5,695 nt of DNA, from NCBI GenBank assembly GCA_031286555.1, contig JAITUD010000278.1:1-5695 (forward strand), written 5' to 3'. This DNA is from Microbacterium sp. (GTDB lineage Bacteria > Actinomycetota > Actinomycetes > Actinomycetales > Microbacteriaceae). Positions within the stretch are counted from its first letter, which is position 1; each line of letters opens with the position of its first letter. Position numbers and translations under genes: made by a program. Of the stretch, positions 1 through 5,156 are shown in pieces. The notes beneath the pieces were generated by a model. It made no database searches and was not told the origin of the DNA. It saw only the letters and a program-made list of their open reading frames with translations.

Positions 1-996
1 GCGACCGACAACTTCTTCCGCGCCCTCGAAGAGGTCGCGGCCCGCGGCATCCCGGTGCGAGTGCTGCTGGACTTCTGGGCCAACCGCGGCAAGCCGAAGT
101 ACAAGCAGACCCGCAAGCGCCTCGAGGCGATGGGCGCGGACTGGCACGAGATGCTGCCCGTGCAGCCGCTGCAGGGCCGCTGGCAGCGCCCCGACCTGCG
201 CAACCACCGCAAGCTGCTCGTCGTCGACGGCAAGACCGCCTTCGTCGGGTCGCAGAACATCACCGACTCGTCGTACAACCTGCGCAAGAACATCAAGCGC
301 GGCCTGCACTGGGTCGACCTGATGGTCCAGGTCGACGGACCGATCGTCGCGAGCGTGAACGCCGTCTTCCTCAGCGACTACTACGCCGAGACCGACCGGG
401 TGCCGGAGGGGATCGACATCACCAGGGTCGAGACCGGCAGCGGTGACCTGGACTGCCAGATCGTGCCCTCCGGACCGGGATTCGAGGCCGAGAACAACCT
501 GCAGCTGTTCCTCGGCCTGCTCTACGGCGCGAAGCGGAAGATCATGATGGTCAGCCCCTACTTCGTGCCGGACGAGGCCCTGCTGCTGGCCGTCTCCACC
601 GCCTGCGACCGCGGCGTGCAGGTCGAGCTGTTCGTCTCGGAGGAGGGCGACCAGGCGATGGTCTACCACGCCCAGCGCAGCTACTACGAGGTGCTGCTGA
701 AGGCCGGCGTGCGCATCTGGATGTACCGCAAGCCGTTCATCCTGCACACCAAGTCGCTCACGATCGACGACGACGTCGCGGTGATCGGATCGAGCAACAT
801 GGACATGCGCTCCTTCGGCCTGAACATGGAGATCTCGATGCTCGTGCGCGGCGAGGAGTTCGTCGCCGAGATGCGCGCGGTCGAGGACGAGTACCGCAGC
901 CTGAGCCGCGAGCTCACCCTCGAGGAGTGGGAGCAGCAGCCGCTGCGCTCCACCGTGCTCGACAACCTCGCGCGGCTCACCTCCGCCCTGCAGTAG
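1..996 (+). CDS. cls: Cardiolipin synthase (phospholipase D superfamily), 5' end missing
   Basis: Cardiolipin synthases of this family join two phosphatidylglycerol molecules, or PG and CDP-diacylglycerol in some actinobacteria, at the cytoplasmic membrane. The frame is open from base 1, so the gene begins outside the window; the GTG at 55 is internal. Of 331 visible residues, the first HKD motif is H69-x-K71-x4-D76, followed by G83-S-Q-N. The second is H249-x-K251-x4-D256, followed by G263-S-S-N. Both catalytic halves of the PLD fold are therefore intact. Bacterial Cls proteins are usually about 480-500 aa, so some 150 N-terminal residues, including the expected transmembrane helices, lie upstream. 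The gene ends with TAG at 994-996, inside a hairpin. The next gene starts 38 nt later from its own promoter. Other PLD-family enzymes are possible, but paired HKD motifs with this spacing favour Cls. Confidence 0.9.
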   Translation, partial: ATDNFFRALEEVAARGIPVRVLLDFWANRGKPKYKQTRKRLEAMGADWHEMLPVQPLQGRWQRPDLRNHRKLLVVDGKTAFVGSQNITDSSYNLRKNIKRGLHWVDLMVQVDGPIVASVNAVFLSDYYAETDRVPEGIDITRVETGSGDLDCQIVPSGPGFEAENNLQLFLGLLYGAKRKIMMVSPYFVPDEALLLAVSTACDRGVQVELFVSEEGDQAMVYHAQRSYYEVLLKAGVRIWMYRKPFILHTKSLTIDDDVAVIGSSNMDMRSFGLNMEISMLVRGEEFVAEMRAVEDEYRSLSRELTLEEWEQQPLRSTVLDNLARLTSALQ

Positions 997-1004
997 GCAG
1001 GGCG
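984..1004 (+). terminator. GC-rich hairpin spanning the cls stop codon
   Basis: CGCCCTGC (984-991) and GCAGGGCG (997-1004) form a perfect 8-bp stem with the 5-nt loop AGTAG, which contains the TAG stop. No T-tract follows, so this would be a U-less terminator or an mRNA 3'-end stabiliser. The position, right at the end of cls and before a new promoter, supports a 3'-end role. The function is inferred. Confidence 0.4.
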
Positions 1005-1022
1005 CCCGGAGGCGGATGCCGG

Positions 1023-1028
1023 TACCGT
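1023..1028 (+). promoter_or_regulatory. -10 box for a leaderless lipoprotein transcript
   Basis: TACCGT fits the actinobacterial TANNNT -10 consensus. It ends exactly 6 nt before the ATG at 1035, the spacing expected if transcription starts on the A of the start codon. No Shine-Dalgarno sequence sits at a useful distance: GGAGG at 1008-1012 is 22 nt away, and GAAGG at 1029-1033 is almost touching the start. No convincing -35 box is visible. Confidence 0.5.
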
Positions 1029-1034
1029 GAAGGC

Positions 1035-1754
1035 ATGAAGAGCACGCGCATCCTCCACACGACCACCGCGCTCGCCGCAGGCATCCTGCTGATGGCGGGG
1101 CTGGCCGGGTGCGCGCAGTCGCCTTCCGGCACATCGACGTCGGCCCCCGCGCCGACGAGCACCTCGGGCTCCACCCCGGATGACGCAGACGTGAAGGTCG
1201 CCTGGCTCGACGAGGGACGCTCGTTCGCCGTCGTGACCTACGGGTCATCGACCTGCGTGCCGCAGATGCAGTCGGTCTCGTCCGACGGGCAGACCGTCGA
1301 GGTGACGCTCGCCGATGCGGACCAGGAGGCCGCCTGCACCGCCGACTTCGCCCCGCGGGCGTCGCTGTCGGTCATGCCTGTCGAGGTCGATGTCACGAAG
1401 GATGTCGAGGTGAAGGTCGTGTACGGCGAGCTCACCGATGACGCCGAACTCGACGCGCTGCCGGCCGAGCCCGAGGGGGCGACCTCGATGCAGCCGTCGG
1501 CCGGCTGGTTCGACGACGCGGGGATCGTGCTGCTGACCTGGGGCTCGTCGTCCTGCCCGCCGATCGTCTCGGGCGTCGAGCAGGCCGATGCCGGTGCCAC
1601 CGTGACCTTCGCCGAGAGCGACCGCGTCTGCACGATGGACATGGCGCCGCGCGTGACTCTGATCGGGCTGGAGAAGCCCGTTGACGACGACGCCGCGTTC
1701 ACCCTGACGCTCACGGGCGACAACCTCAGCGGAACCGTCGACGTGATGCGCTGA
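1035..1754 (+). CDS. Secreted lipoprotein with duplicated two-cysteine domain, unknown function
   Basis: I do not recognise a named family. The predicted protein has 239 aa. Residues 1-26 form a lipoprotein signal: K2 and R5, a hydrophobic stretch 11-23, and lipobox L-A-G-C ending at C26, so the mature protein should be lipid-anchored on the outer face of the membrane. Residues 27-50 are a Ser/Thr/Pro/Ala-rich linker. Two homologous domains follow, about 57-115 and 158-214. Each has W-[LF]-D near its start, G-S-S-x-C, then C-T-x-D-x-A-P-R (C74/C101 and C174/C199); the paired motifs are offset by about 100 residues. The ATG at 1035 was chosen because it gives the signal peptide and sits at leaderless spacing from a -10 box. 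Upstream extension would run into cls. The gene ends one base from the convergent lipid kinase gene. The cysteines probably form one disulfide per domain (inference). Confidence 0.8.
   Translation: MKSTRILHTTTALAAGILLMAGLAGCAQSPSGTSTSAPAPTSTSGSTPDDADVKVAWLDEGRSFAVVTYGSSTCVPQMQSVSSDGQTVEVTLADADQEAACTADFAPRASLSVMPVEVDVTKDVEVKVVYGELTDDAELDALPAEPEGATSMQPSAGWFDDAGIVLLTWGSSSCPPIVSGVEQADAGATVTFAESDRVCTMDMAPRVTLIGLEKPVDDDAAFTLTLTGDNLSGTVDVMR
1203..1676 (+). repeat. Tandem protein-domain duplication inside the lipoprotein
   Basis: Copy 1 covers residues about 57-115 (1203-1379) and copy 2 covers about 158-214 (1506-1676). Shared positions include W-x-D, the V-V-T-Y / L-L-T-W strand, G-S-S-[TS]-C-x-P, a T-V-x-[VF] strand, C-T-x-D-[FM]-A-P-R, and a following hydrophobic strand. 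The similarity is visible in protein but not as DNA repeats, which implies an old duplication. Confidence 0.75.
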
Positions 1755-1755
1755 C

Positions 1756-2754
1756 TCAGAAGCGGCTGGTGTCGTGCTGCTCGGGCAGCACGAGCAGCAG
1801 TCCGCCCTGATCGATGCGGCAGCGGATGCGCACCGCCTCGCCGAACTCGTCGCCGTCCAGTTCGATGGAGGTCGGCTCGGTCATGGCCGCCTCGGCGGTC
1901 GTGCCGCGCACGTAGCGGATCGACGTGTCGCGGCCGCGTCGCTCCAGCACCCGGCGTCCGGCGCGGAAGCGCCGCAGCACGGAGTTGTCCCACCAGATGC
2001 GCCGCCAGACGCCCAGCCAGCCGAACGCTCCGGTGGGCTGGATGACCGCGACGTCGAGGGTGCCGTCGTCGATCGAAGCGTCCGGCACCAGCGCGATGCC
2101 GGCCGGGAGCGCGCCGCAGTTGGCGAACAGCATGCTGTGCACCTTGACGGTGTGCAGCCGCCGGTCATCGATCTGGTAGACCGTGCGGAAGGGCTTCGCG
2201 CCGGGCAGCGAACGGGCGGCCCCGTCGACGTACGCGACCCAGCCGACCTGCTTCTTCAGGTTCGAGTTCGTGTTCGCGATCATCGCGGCGTCCAGGCCCA
2301 TGCCGGCGAGTACGACGAACGCGTGCTCCGAAGTGCTGCCGTCCTCGCGAGTGAGGTGGGCCCAGCCGATGTCGACCGGGTGGGTCTTGCCGTCGAACAC
2401 GGCCTCGATCATCTTCTCGGGGTCGCCCAGCGGCAGCTCGAGGTTGCGGGCGAACAGGTTGCCGGTGCCGCTGGGCACGATCGCGAGCGGCACACCGGTT
2501 CCGGCGATCGCCTCGGAGACGGCGCGGACCGTGCCGTCTCCACCCGCGACGAGCACGGCCGAGGCGCCCTCTTCGATCGCCTGCGCCGTGGCGCCCTGAC
2601 CGGCGTCCTCGACGCTCGTCTCGTAGAACTTCGGCGGCGACCAGGCATGCCGTCTCGACGCCGCCTTCAGGGCGACATGCAGCCGCTTGGCATCGACTTT
2701 GACCGGGTTGAACACCAGCGCGGCATGCGACTGCCGGCTGCCATGGGTGCTCAT
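1756..2754 (-). CDS. Diacylglycerol/lipid kinase family protein
   Basis: Members of this family (DAGK catalytic domain; DgkB/YegS type) transfer phosphate from ATP to a lipid alcohol, typically diacylglycerol to phosphatidic acid, at the cytoplasmic membrane face. The 332-aa length is typical. N16-P-V-K opens the catalytic domain, G71-G-D-G-T is the nucleotide-binding signature, and P94-S-G-T-G-N-L is the second conserved loop. The C-terminal beta-rich lobe ends with E298-L-D-G-D302. The Asp at 302 occupies the place where I recall a catalytic Glu (DGE) in DgkB. The ATG at 2754 was chosen because it precedes the NP motif by the usual short distance and has a -10 box at leaderless spacing. The gene is divergent from serS and convergent with the lipoprotein gene. 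The substrate could also be a sphingoid base or another lipid. Confidence 0.88.
   Translation of the reverse strand: MSTHGSRQSHAALVFNPVKVDAKRLHVALKAASRRHAWSPPKFYETSVEDAGQGATAQAIEEGASAVLVAGGDGTVRAVSEAIAGTGVPLAIVPSGTGNLFARNLELPLGDPEKMIEAVFDGKTHPVDIGWAHLTREDGSTSEHAFVVLAGMGLDAAMIANTNSNLKKQVGWVAYVDGAARSLPGAKPFRTVYQIDDRRLHTVKVHSMLFANCGALPAGIALVPDASIDDGTLDVAVIQPTGAFGWLGVWRRIWWDNSVLRRFRAGRRVLERRGRDTSIRYVRGTTAEAAMTEPTSIELDGDEFGEAVRIRCRIDQGGLLLVLPEQHDTSRF
1772..1793 (+). terminator. Hairpin 17 nt after the lipoprotein stop
   Basis: TCGTGCTGC (1772-1780) and GCAGCACGA (1785-1793) form a perfect 9-bp stem with the tetraloop TCGG. On the plus strand it follows the lipoprotein stop and could end that transcript. 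On the minus strand it lies in the last codons of the lipid kinase gene. No T-tract is present on either strand, so a terminator role is plausible but unproven. Confidence 0.4.
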
Positions 2755-2760
2755 GTCGCC

Positions 2761-2766
2761 ACTCTA
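2761..2766 (-). promoter_or_regulatory. -10 box for a leaderless lipid kinase transcript
   Basis: Read on the minus strand, TAGAGT is followed by 6 nt (GGCGAC) and then the ATG at 2754. This matches TANNNT with transcription starting on the start codon. It lies 33 bp from the oppositely facing serS -10 box, so the two -35 regions must overlap. No strong -35 match is visible. Confidence 0.6.
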
Positions 2767-2799
2767 TTCCGTCCAGGAAGGAGCACGCCGACCCGCCGG

Positions 2800-2805
2800 T
2801 AGACT
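2800..2805 (+). promoter_or_regulatory. serS: -10 box for a leaderless serS transcript
   Basis: TAGACT, a near-ideal actinobacterial -10 sequence, is followed by 6 nt (TGCTGA) and the serS ATG at 2812. No Shine-Dalgarno lies close to the start. GGAAGGAG at 2776-2783 is upstream of the -10 box, and a transcript starting at the ATG would exclude it. With so short a leader there is no room for a T-box or other riboswitch. Confidence 0.65.
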
Positions 2806-2811
2806 TGCTGA

Positions 2812-4101
2812 ATGATCGACCTCGCTCTGCTCCGTGACGAGCCGGACACCGTCCGACGCTCTCAGATCGCGCGCGGGAACGCGCCCGAAACCGTCGACGC
2901 CGCCATCGAGGCCGACCGATCGCGCCGGGCCGCGATCACCTCGTTCGAAGAGCTGCGCGCCGAGCAGAACGCGTTCGGCAAGCAGGTCGCCAAGGCGCCC
3001 AAGGACGAGAAGGCCGCGCTGGTCGCGCAGGCCAAGGAACTGGCCGAGCGCGTCAAACAGGCGCAGCAGGCGGCGACCGAGGCCGCGGATGCCGCATCCG
3101 CGGCGCTCGACCGCATCGAGAACGTCATCATCGACGGCGTGCCCTCCGGCGGCGAGGAGGACTTCGTCGAGCTGCGCCGCGTCGGCGACATCCCGACCTT
3201 CGACTTCGCTCCGCGCGATCACCTCGAGATCGGCGAGCTGCTCGACGCGATCGACATGGAGCGCGGCGCGAAGGTGTCCGGCTCACGGTTCTACTTCCTC
3301 AAAGGCATCGGCGCGCGTCTCGAGATCGCGCTGATGAACATGGCTCTCGACAAGGCGCTGCAGAATGGCTTCACGCCGATGATCGTGCCCACCATGGTGC
3401 GCCCCGAGATCATGCAGGGCACCGGCTTCCTCGGTGAGCACGCCGACGAGGTGTACCGCCTCGAGGCGCAGGACATGTACCTCGTCGGCACCAGCGAGGT
3501 GCCGCTCGCCGGCTACCACAAGGACGAGATCGTCGACCTGTCGAAGGGGGCCCTGCGGTACGCCGGATGGTCCACCTGCTATCGCAGCGAGGCCGGCTCG
3601 TACGGCAAGGACACCCGCGGCATCATCCGCGTGCACCAGTTCAACAAGCTCGAGATGTTCGTCTACACGACGGCCGAGGATGCCGAGGCGGAGCACCTGC
3701 GGCTGGTGGCGCTGCAGGAGGAGATGCTCACCGCGCTCGGCCTGTCGTACCGGGTGATCGATGTCGCCGCAGGCGATCTGGGTTCGAGCGCCGCGCGCAA
3801 GTACGACATCGAGGCGTGGGTGCCCACCCAGGACGCCTTCCGCGAGCTCACCTCGACCTCGAACTGCACGACCTACCAGGCGCGCCGGCTCGACGTGCGG
3901 CACCGCCTTGATCCGTCGTCGGGCTCAGGAACCGCAGGAAAGACGCAGCCCGTCGCCACCCTGAACGGCACGCTGGCGACCACGCGCTGGATCGTCGCGC
4001 TGCTCGAGACGCACCAGCAGGCGGACGGCTCGGTGCGGGTGCCAGAGGCTCTGCGCCCCTATCTGGGCGGTCTCGAGCTGCTGAGCCCGGTGCAGGCATG
4101 A
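2812..4101 (+). CDS. serS: Seryl-tRNA synthetase
   Basis: This cytosolic class II synthetase activates serine with ATP and charges tRNA-Ser; the product also feeds selenocysteine synthesis where that exists. The 429-aa length is typical. The N-terminal domain, about residues 1-100, is an Ala/Glu/Lys-rich two-helix coiled coil, the arm that grips the long variable arm of tRNA-Ser. The catalytic domain contains F-T-P-M-I-V-P (motif 1 region), T227-S-E, motif 2 (R258-S-E through R273-V-H-Q-F-N-K-L-E281), the S348-T-S-N-C-T-T-Y-Q-A-R-R segment, and motif 3 with G386 and R392. The start M-I-D-L-A-L-L-R-D is the usual SerRS N-terminus. The gene has its own leaderless promoter and overlaps the following HAD gene by 4 nt. 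A tRNA-Ser lies about 950 bp downstream. Confidence 0.98.
   Translation: MIDLALLRDEPDTVRRSQIARGNAPETVDAAIEADRSRRAAITSFEELRAEQNAFGKQVAKAPKDEKAALVAQAKELAERVKQAQQAATEAADAASAALDRIENVIIDGVPSGGEEDFVELRRVGDIPTFDFAPRDHLEIGELLDAIDMERGAKVSGSRFYFLKGIGARLEIALMNMALDKALQNGFTPMIVPTMVRPEIMQGTGFLGEHADEVYRLEAQDMYLVGTSEVPLAGYHKDEIVDLSKGALRYAGWSTCYRSEAGSYGKDTRGIIRVHQFNKLEMFVYTTAEDAEAEHLRLVALQEEMLTALGLSYRVIDVAAGDLGSSAARKYDIEAWVPTQDAFRELTSTSNCTTYQARRLDVRHRLDPSSGSGTAGKTQPVATLNGTLATTRWIVALLETHQQADGSVRVPEALRPYLGGLELLSPVQA
3082..3104. repeat. Perfect 10-bp inverted repeat inside serS
   Basis: GCCGCGGATG and CATCCGCGGC are separated by CCG. The element encodes A-A-D-A-A-S-A-A, residues 91-98, near the end of the coiled-coil arm. 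A very stable RNA hairpin or DNA cruciform is possible. Ala-rich GC-rich coding sequence can produce such symmetry by chance, so no function is assigned. Confidence 0.6.
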
Positions 4102-4925
4102 CGGCCGCCTCGGTCCCTGCATCCGACGCCTGGCTGGTCGCTCTCGACGTCGACGGCACGATCATCCTCGAGGACGAGACGATGAGCCCTGGCGTGCCCG
4201 CGGCCATCGGCCGGCTGCGCGACGCCGGGCACTTCGTCACCCTCGCCACCGGGCGCAGCTGGGGCGGCACCCACAAGCACCTGGCGACGCTCGGGCTCGA
4301 GCCGGAGTACGTGGTGTGCTCGAACGGCGCCGTCACGATGCGCCGCGTCGCCGGCGCCTGGGAGCGCTGGCACGTCGAGACGTTCGACCCCTCGCGGGTG
4401 CTCGGGCTGCTCGGCGAGCGGCTTCCGGATGCCCGGTACATGGTCGAACTCGGGTCGGGCCAGCGCCTGTTCACCGAGCAGCTCGACGACTGGACGCTCG
4501 ACGGCGCGCGGCAGGTTCCGTTCGCGGAGCTGTCGGCCGAGCCGGTCTCGCGCGTGGTCGTCGTGGCGCCGGGTCAGGACGAGCACTACTTCCACGACCT
4601 GGTGGCCGAGGTCGGACTGAACGAGGTGTCGTATGCGATCGGCTGGACCGCGTGGCTCGACATCGCCCCGCAGGGCGTGGACAAGGGCACCGCGCTGGCA
4701 CGCGTGCGCGAGCGTCTCGGCCACGCATCCGATCGTGTGCTGGTGGCAGGCGACGGGCGCAACGACCTGGGCATGTTCGACTGGTCGCTGCGCGGCGGAG
4801 GCCGCGCGGGGGCGATGGGGCAGGCCCCGGACGTCGTGAAGGATGCCGCCGGCGAGGTCACCGGCGCAGTGGAGGAGGGCGGGCTCGCGCGCGCGCTCGA
4901 GTCGCTGCTCGTCGCCGCACGCTGA
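4098..4925 (+). CDS. HAD superfamily hydrolase, Cof-like (type IIB cap)
   Basis: This is a probable phosphatase of small phosphorylated metabolites; the substrate cannot be read from the sequence. All four HAD motifs are present in 275 aa: motif I D17-V-D19-G-T with nucleophile D17 and acid/base D19; motif II T51-G-R-S; motif III K196 in G-V-D-K-G-T; and motif IV G218-D-G-R-N222-D223. The insert between motifs II and III, about residues 80-185, fits a C2-type cap as in Cof, YbjI and YidA-like proteins. The G-V-D-K-G-x-A-L segment is typical of that branch. The ATG at 4098 overlaps the serS TGA (ATGA), and no clear Shine-Dalgarno precedes it, so translation is probably coupled to serS. It may share the serS leaderless transcript. 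Neighbourhood alone does not show a role in tRNA charging. Confidence 0.9.
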   Translation: MTAASVPASDAWLVALDVDGTIILEDETMSPGVPAAIGRLRDAGHFVTLATGRSWGGTHKHLATLGLEPEYVVCSNGAVTMRRVAGAWERWHVETFDPSRVLGLLGERLPDARYMVELGSGQRLFTEQLDDWTLDGARQVPFAELSAEPVSRVVVVAPGQDEHYFHDLVAEVGLNEVSYAIGWTAWLDIAPQGVDKGTALARVRERLGHASDRVLVAGDGRNDLGMFDWSLRGGGRAGAMGQAPDVVKDAAGEVTGAVEEGGLARALESLLVAAR

Positions 4926-4933
4926 GTGGGAAC

Positions 4934-4955
4934 GGGGGTGCTCCCCAGTGTTTCT
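4934..4955 (+). terminator. Possible weak terminator after the serS-HAD operon
   Basis: GGGG (4934-4937) and CCCC (4943-4946) can pair around the loop GTGCT, followed by AGTGTTTCT, the most T-rich patch in this intergenic region. The 4-bp stem is short, so this is a weak call. It begins 9 nt after the HAD stop. Confidence 0.25.
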
Positions 4956-4958
4956 CCA

Positions 4959-4990
4959 GGTGAGCGCGGGAGAATGATCGTCGGCTCACC
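4959..4990. repeat. 7-bp inverted repeat upstream of the tRNA-Ser promoter
   Basis: GGTGAGC (4959-4965) and GCTCACC (4984-4990) are exact reverse complements separated by 18 nt. An alternative hairpin, TTCTCC (4952-4957) with GGAGAA (4969-4974), would compete with it. The element could be an extended terminator of the HAD transcript or a binding site next to the -35 region of the tRNA promoter; the sequence does not decide. Confidence 0.35.
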
Positions 4991-4995
4991 CGGCG

Positions 4996-5005
4996 TTCCG
5001 CGGAA
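4996..5005. repeat. Perfect 10-nt palindrome in the tRNA-Ser promoter
   Basis: TTCCGCGGAA is self-complementary and ends 6 nt before the TAGACT -10 box, within what would be the promoter spacer. This position suits an operator, but a short GC-rich palindrome may also arise by chance. Confidence 0.35.
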
Positions 5006-5011
5006 ACCGGA

Positions 5012-5017
5012 TAGACT
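5012..5017 (+). promoter_or_regulatory. -10 box of the tRNA-Ser promoter
   Basis: TAGACT is identical to the serS -10 box and has a similar context (CCGG or CCGGA just before it). The expected start, near 5024, would leave a leader of about 26 nt before the tRNA. No strong -35 hexamer is visible 17-18 bp upstream. Confidence 0.55.
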
Positions 5018-5025
5018 CGACGCCT

Positions 5026-5048
5026 GATCGTCCGGCCCAGCCGGGATC
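5026..5048 (+). other. Hairpin in the 5' leader of tRNA-Ser
   Basis: GATC (5026-5029) pairs with GATC (5045-5048), and CCGGC (5032-5036) pairs with GCCGG (5040-5044) around the loop CCA. A GT bulge at 5030-5031 interrupts one side, giving a 9-bp stem. It fills nearly the whole predicted leader and stops one base before the tRNA. It may affect RNase P processing or keep the leader from misfolding with the tRNA. Confidence 0.45.
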
Positions 5049-5049
5049 G

Positions 5050-5134
5050 GGAGGGTTGTCCGAGCGGCCGATGGAGCTGGTCTTGAAAACCAGTGAGCAG
5101 AGATGTTCCGCGGGTTCGAATCCCGCACCCTCCG
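5050..5134 (+). tRNA. tRNA-Ser (anticodon UGA)
   Basis: This is an 85-nt class II tRNA. The acceptor stem GGAGGGT (5050-5056) pairs with ACCCTCC (5127-5133), with discriminator G at 5134, the usual base for tRNA-Ser. The D stem is TCC/GGA (5059-5061 with 5073-5075). The anticodon stem CTGGT/ACCAG encloses the loop CTTGAAA with TGA at 5084-5086, reading UCA and probably other UCN codons. The long variable arm (5094-5109) folds as GAGCA-GAGA-TGTTC, a 5-bp stem with one G-U pair, and is the SerRS recognition element. The T arm is GCGGG-TTCGAAT-CCCGC (5110-5126). The CCA end is not encoded, since CAG follows the discriminator, so it must be added by CCA transferase. The synthetase gene for this tRNA lies upstream in the same window. 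Confidence 0.97.
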
Positions 5135-5144
5135 CAGCAGATCC

Positions 5145-5150
5145 GAAAGG
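5145..5150 (+). promoter_or_regulatory. Ribosome binding site that fixes the LCP TTG start
   Basis: GAAAGG matches the actinobacterial anti-Shine-Dalgarno complement and lies 6 nt before the TTG at 5157. It begins only 10 nt after the tRNA 3' end. This favours TTG over the in-frame ATG at 5103, which is inside the tRNA. Confidence 0.6.
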
Positions 5151-5156
5151 CACCGA

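Noticed and set aside
55..57. GTG as the true start of the cardiolipin synthase gene
   Set aside because: The frame is open from base 1 with plausible protein upstream, and the family needs about 150 more N-terminal residues.
1238..1993. 251-codon minus-strand open frame across the lipoprotein and lipid kinase junction
   Set aside because: It crosses two well-supported genes, has low-complexity Ser/Thr/Arg composition and no motifs; it is a shadow frame.
1774..2802. Long 342-codon plus-strand open frame opposite the lipid kinase gene
   Set aside because: It mirrors the kinase gene, is rich in Arg/Ala/Asp/His without domains, and is explained by high GC removing stops from the antisense frame.
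3283..3903. 206-codon minus-strand open frame inside serS
   Set aside because: It lies entirely opposite conserved class II synthetase motifs and has the His/Asp/Val/Leu-rich composition of an antisense frame.
4059..4724. 221-codon minus-strand open frame opposite the HAD gene
   Set aside because: The HAD gene carries all four catalytic motifs on the plus strand; the antisense frame has none.
5103..5156. ATG inside the tRNA as an alternative start of the LCP gene
   Set aside because: It would translate the variable and T arms of the tRNA and has no ribosome binding site, while TTG 5157 has GAAAGG at good spacing and gives a normal LCP N-terminus.
5110..5156. tRNA-Ser 3' end as an integration (att) site
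   Set aside because: No integrase, duplicated tRNA fragment or foreign-looking DNA is visible; the LCP gene follows directly.
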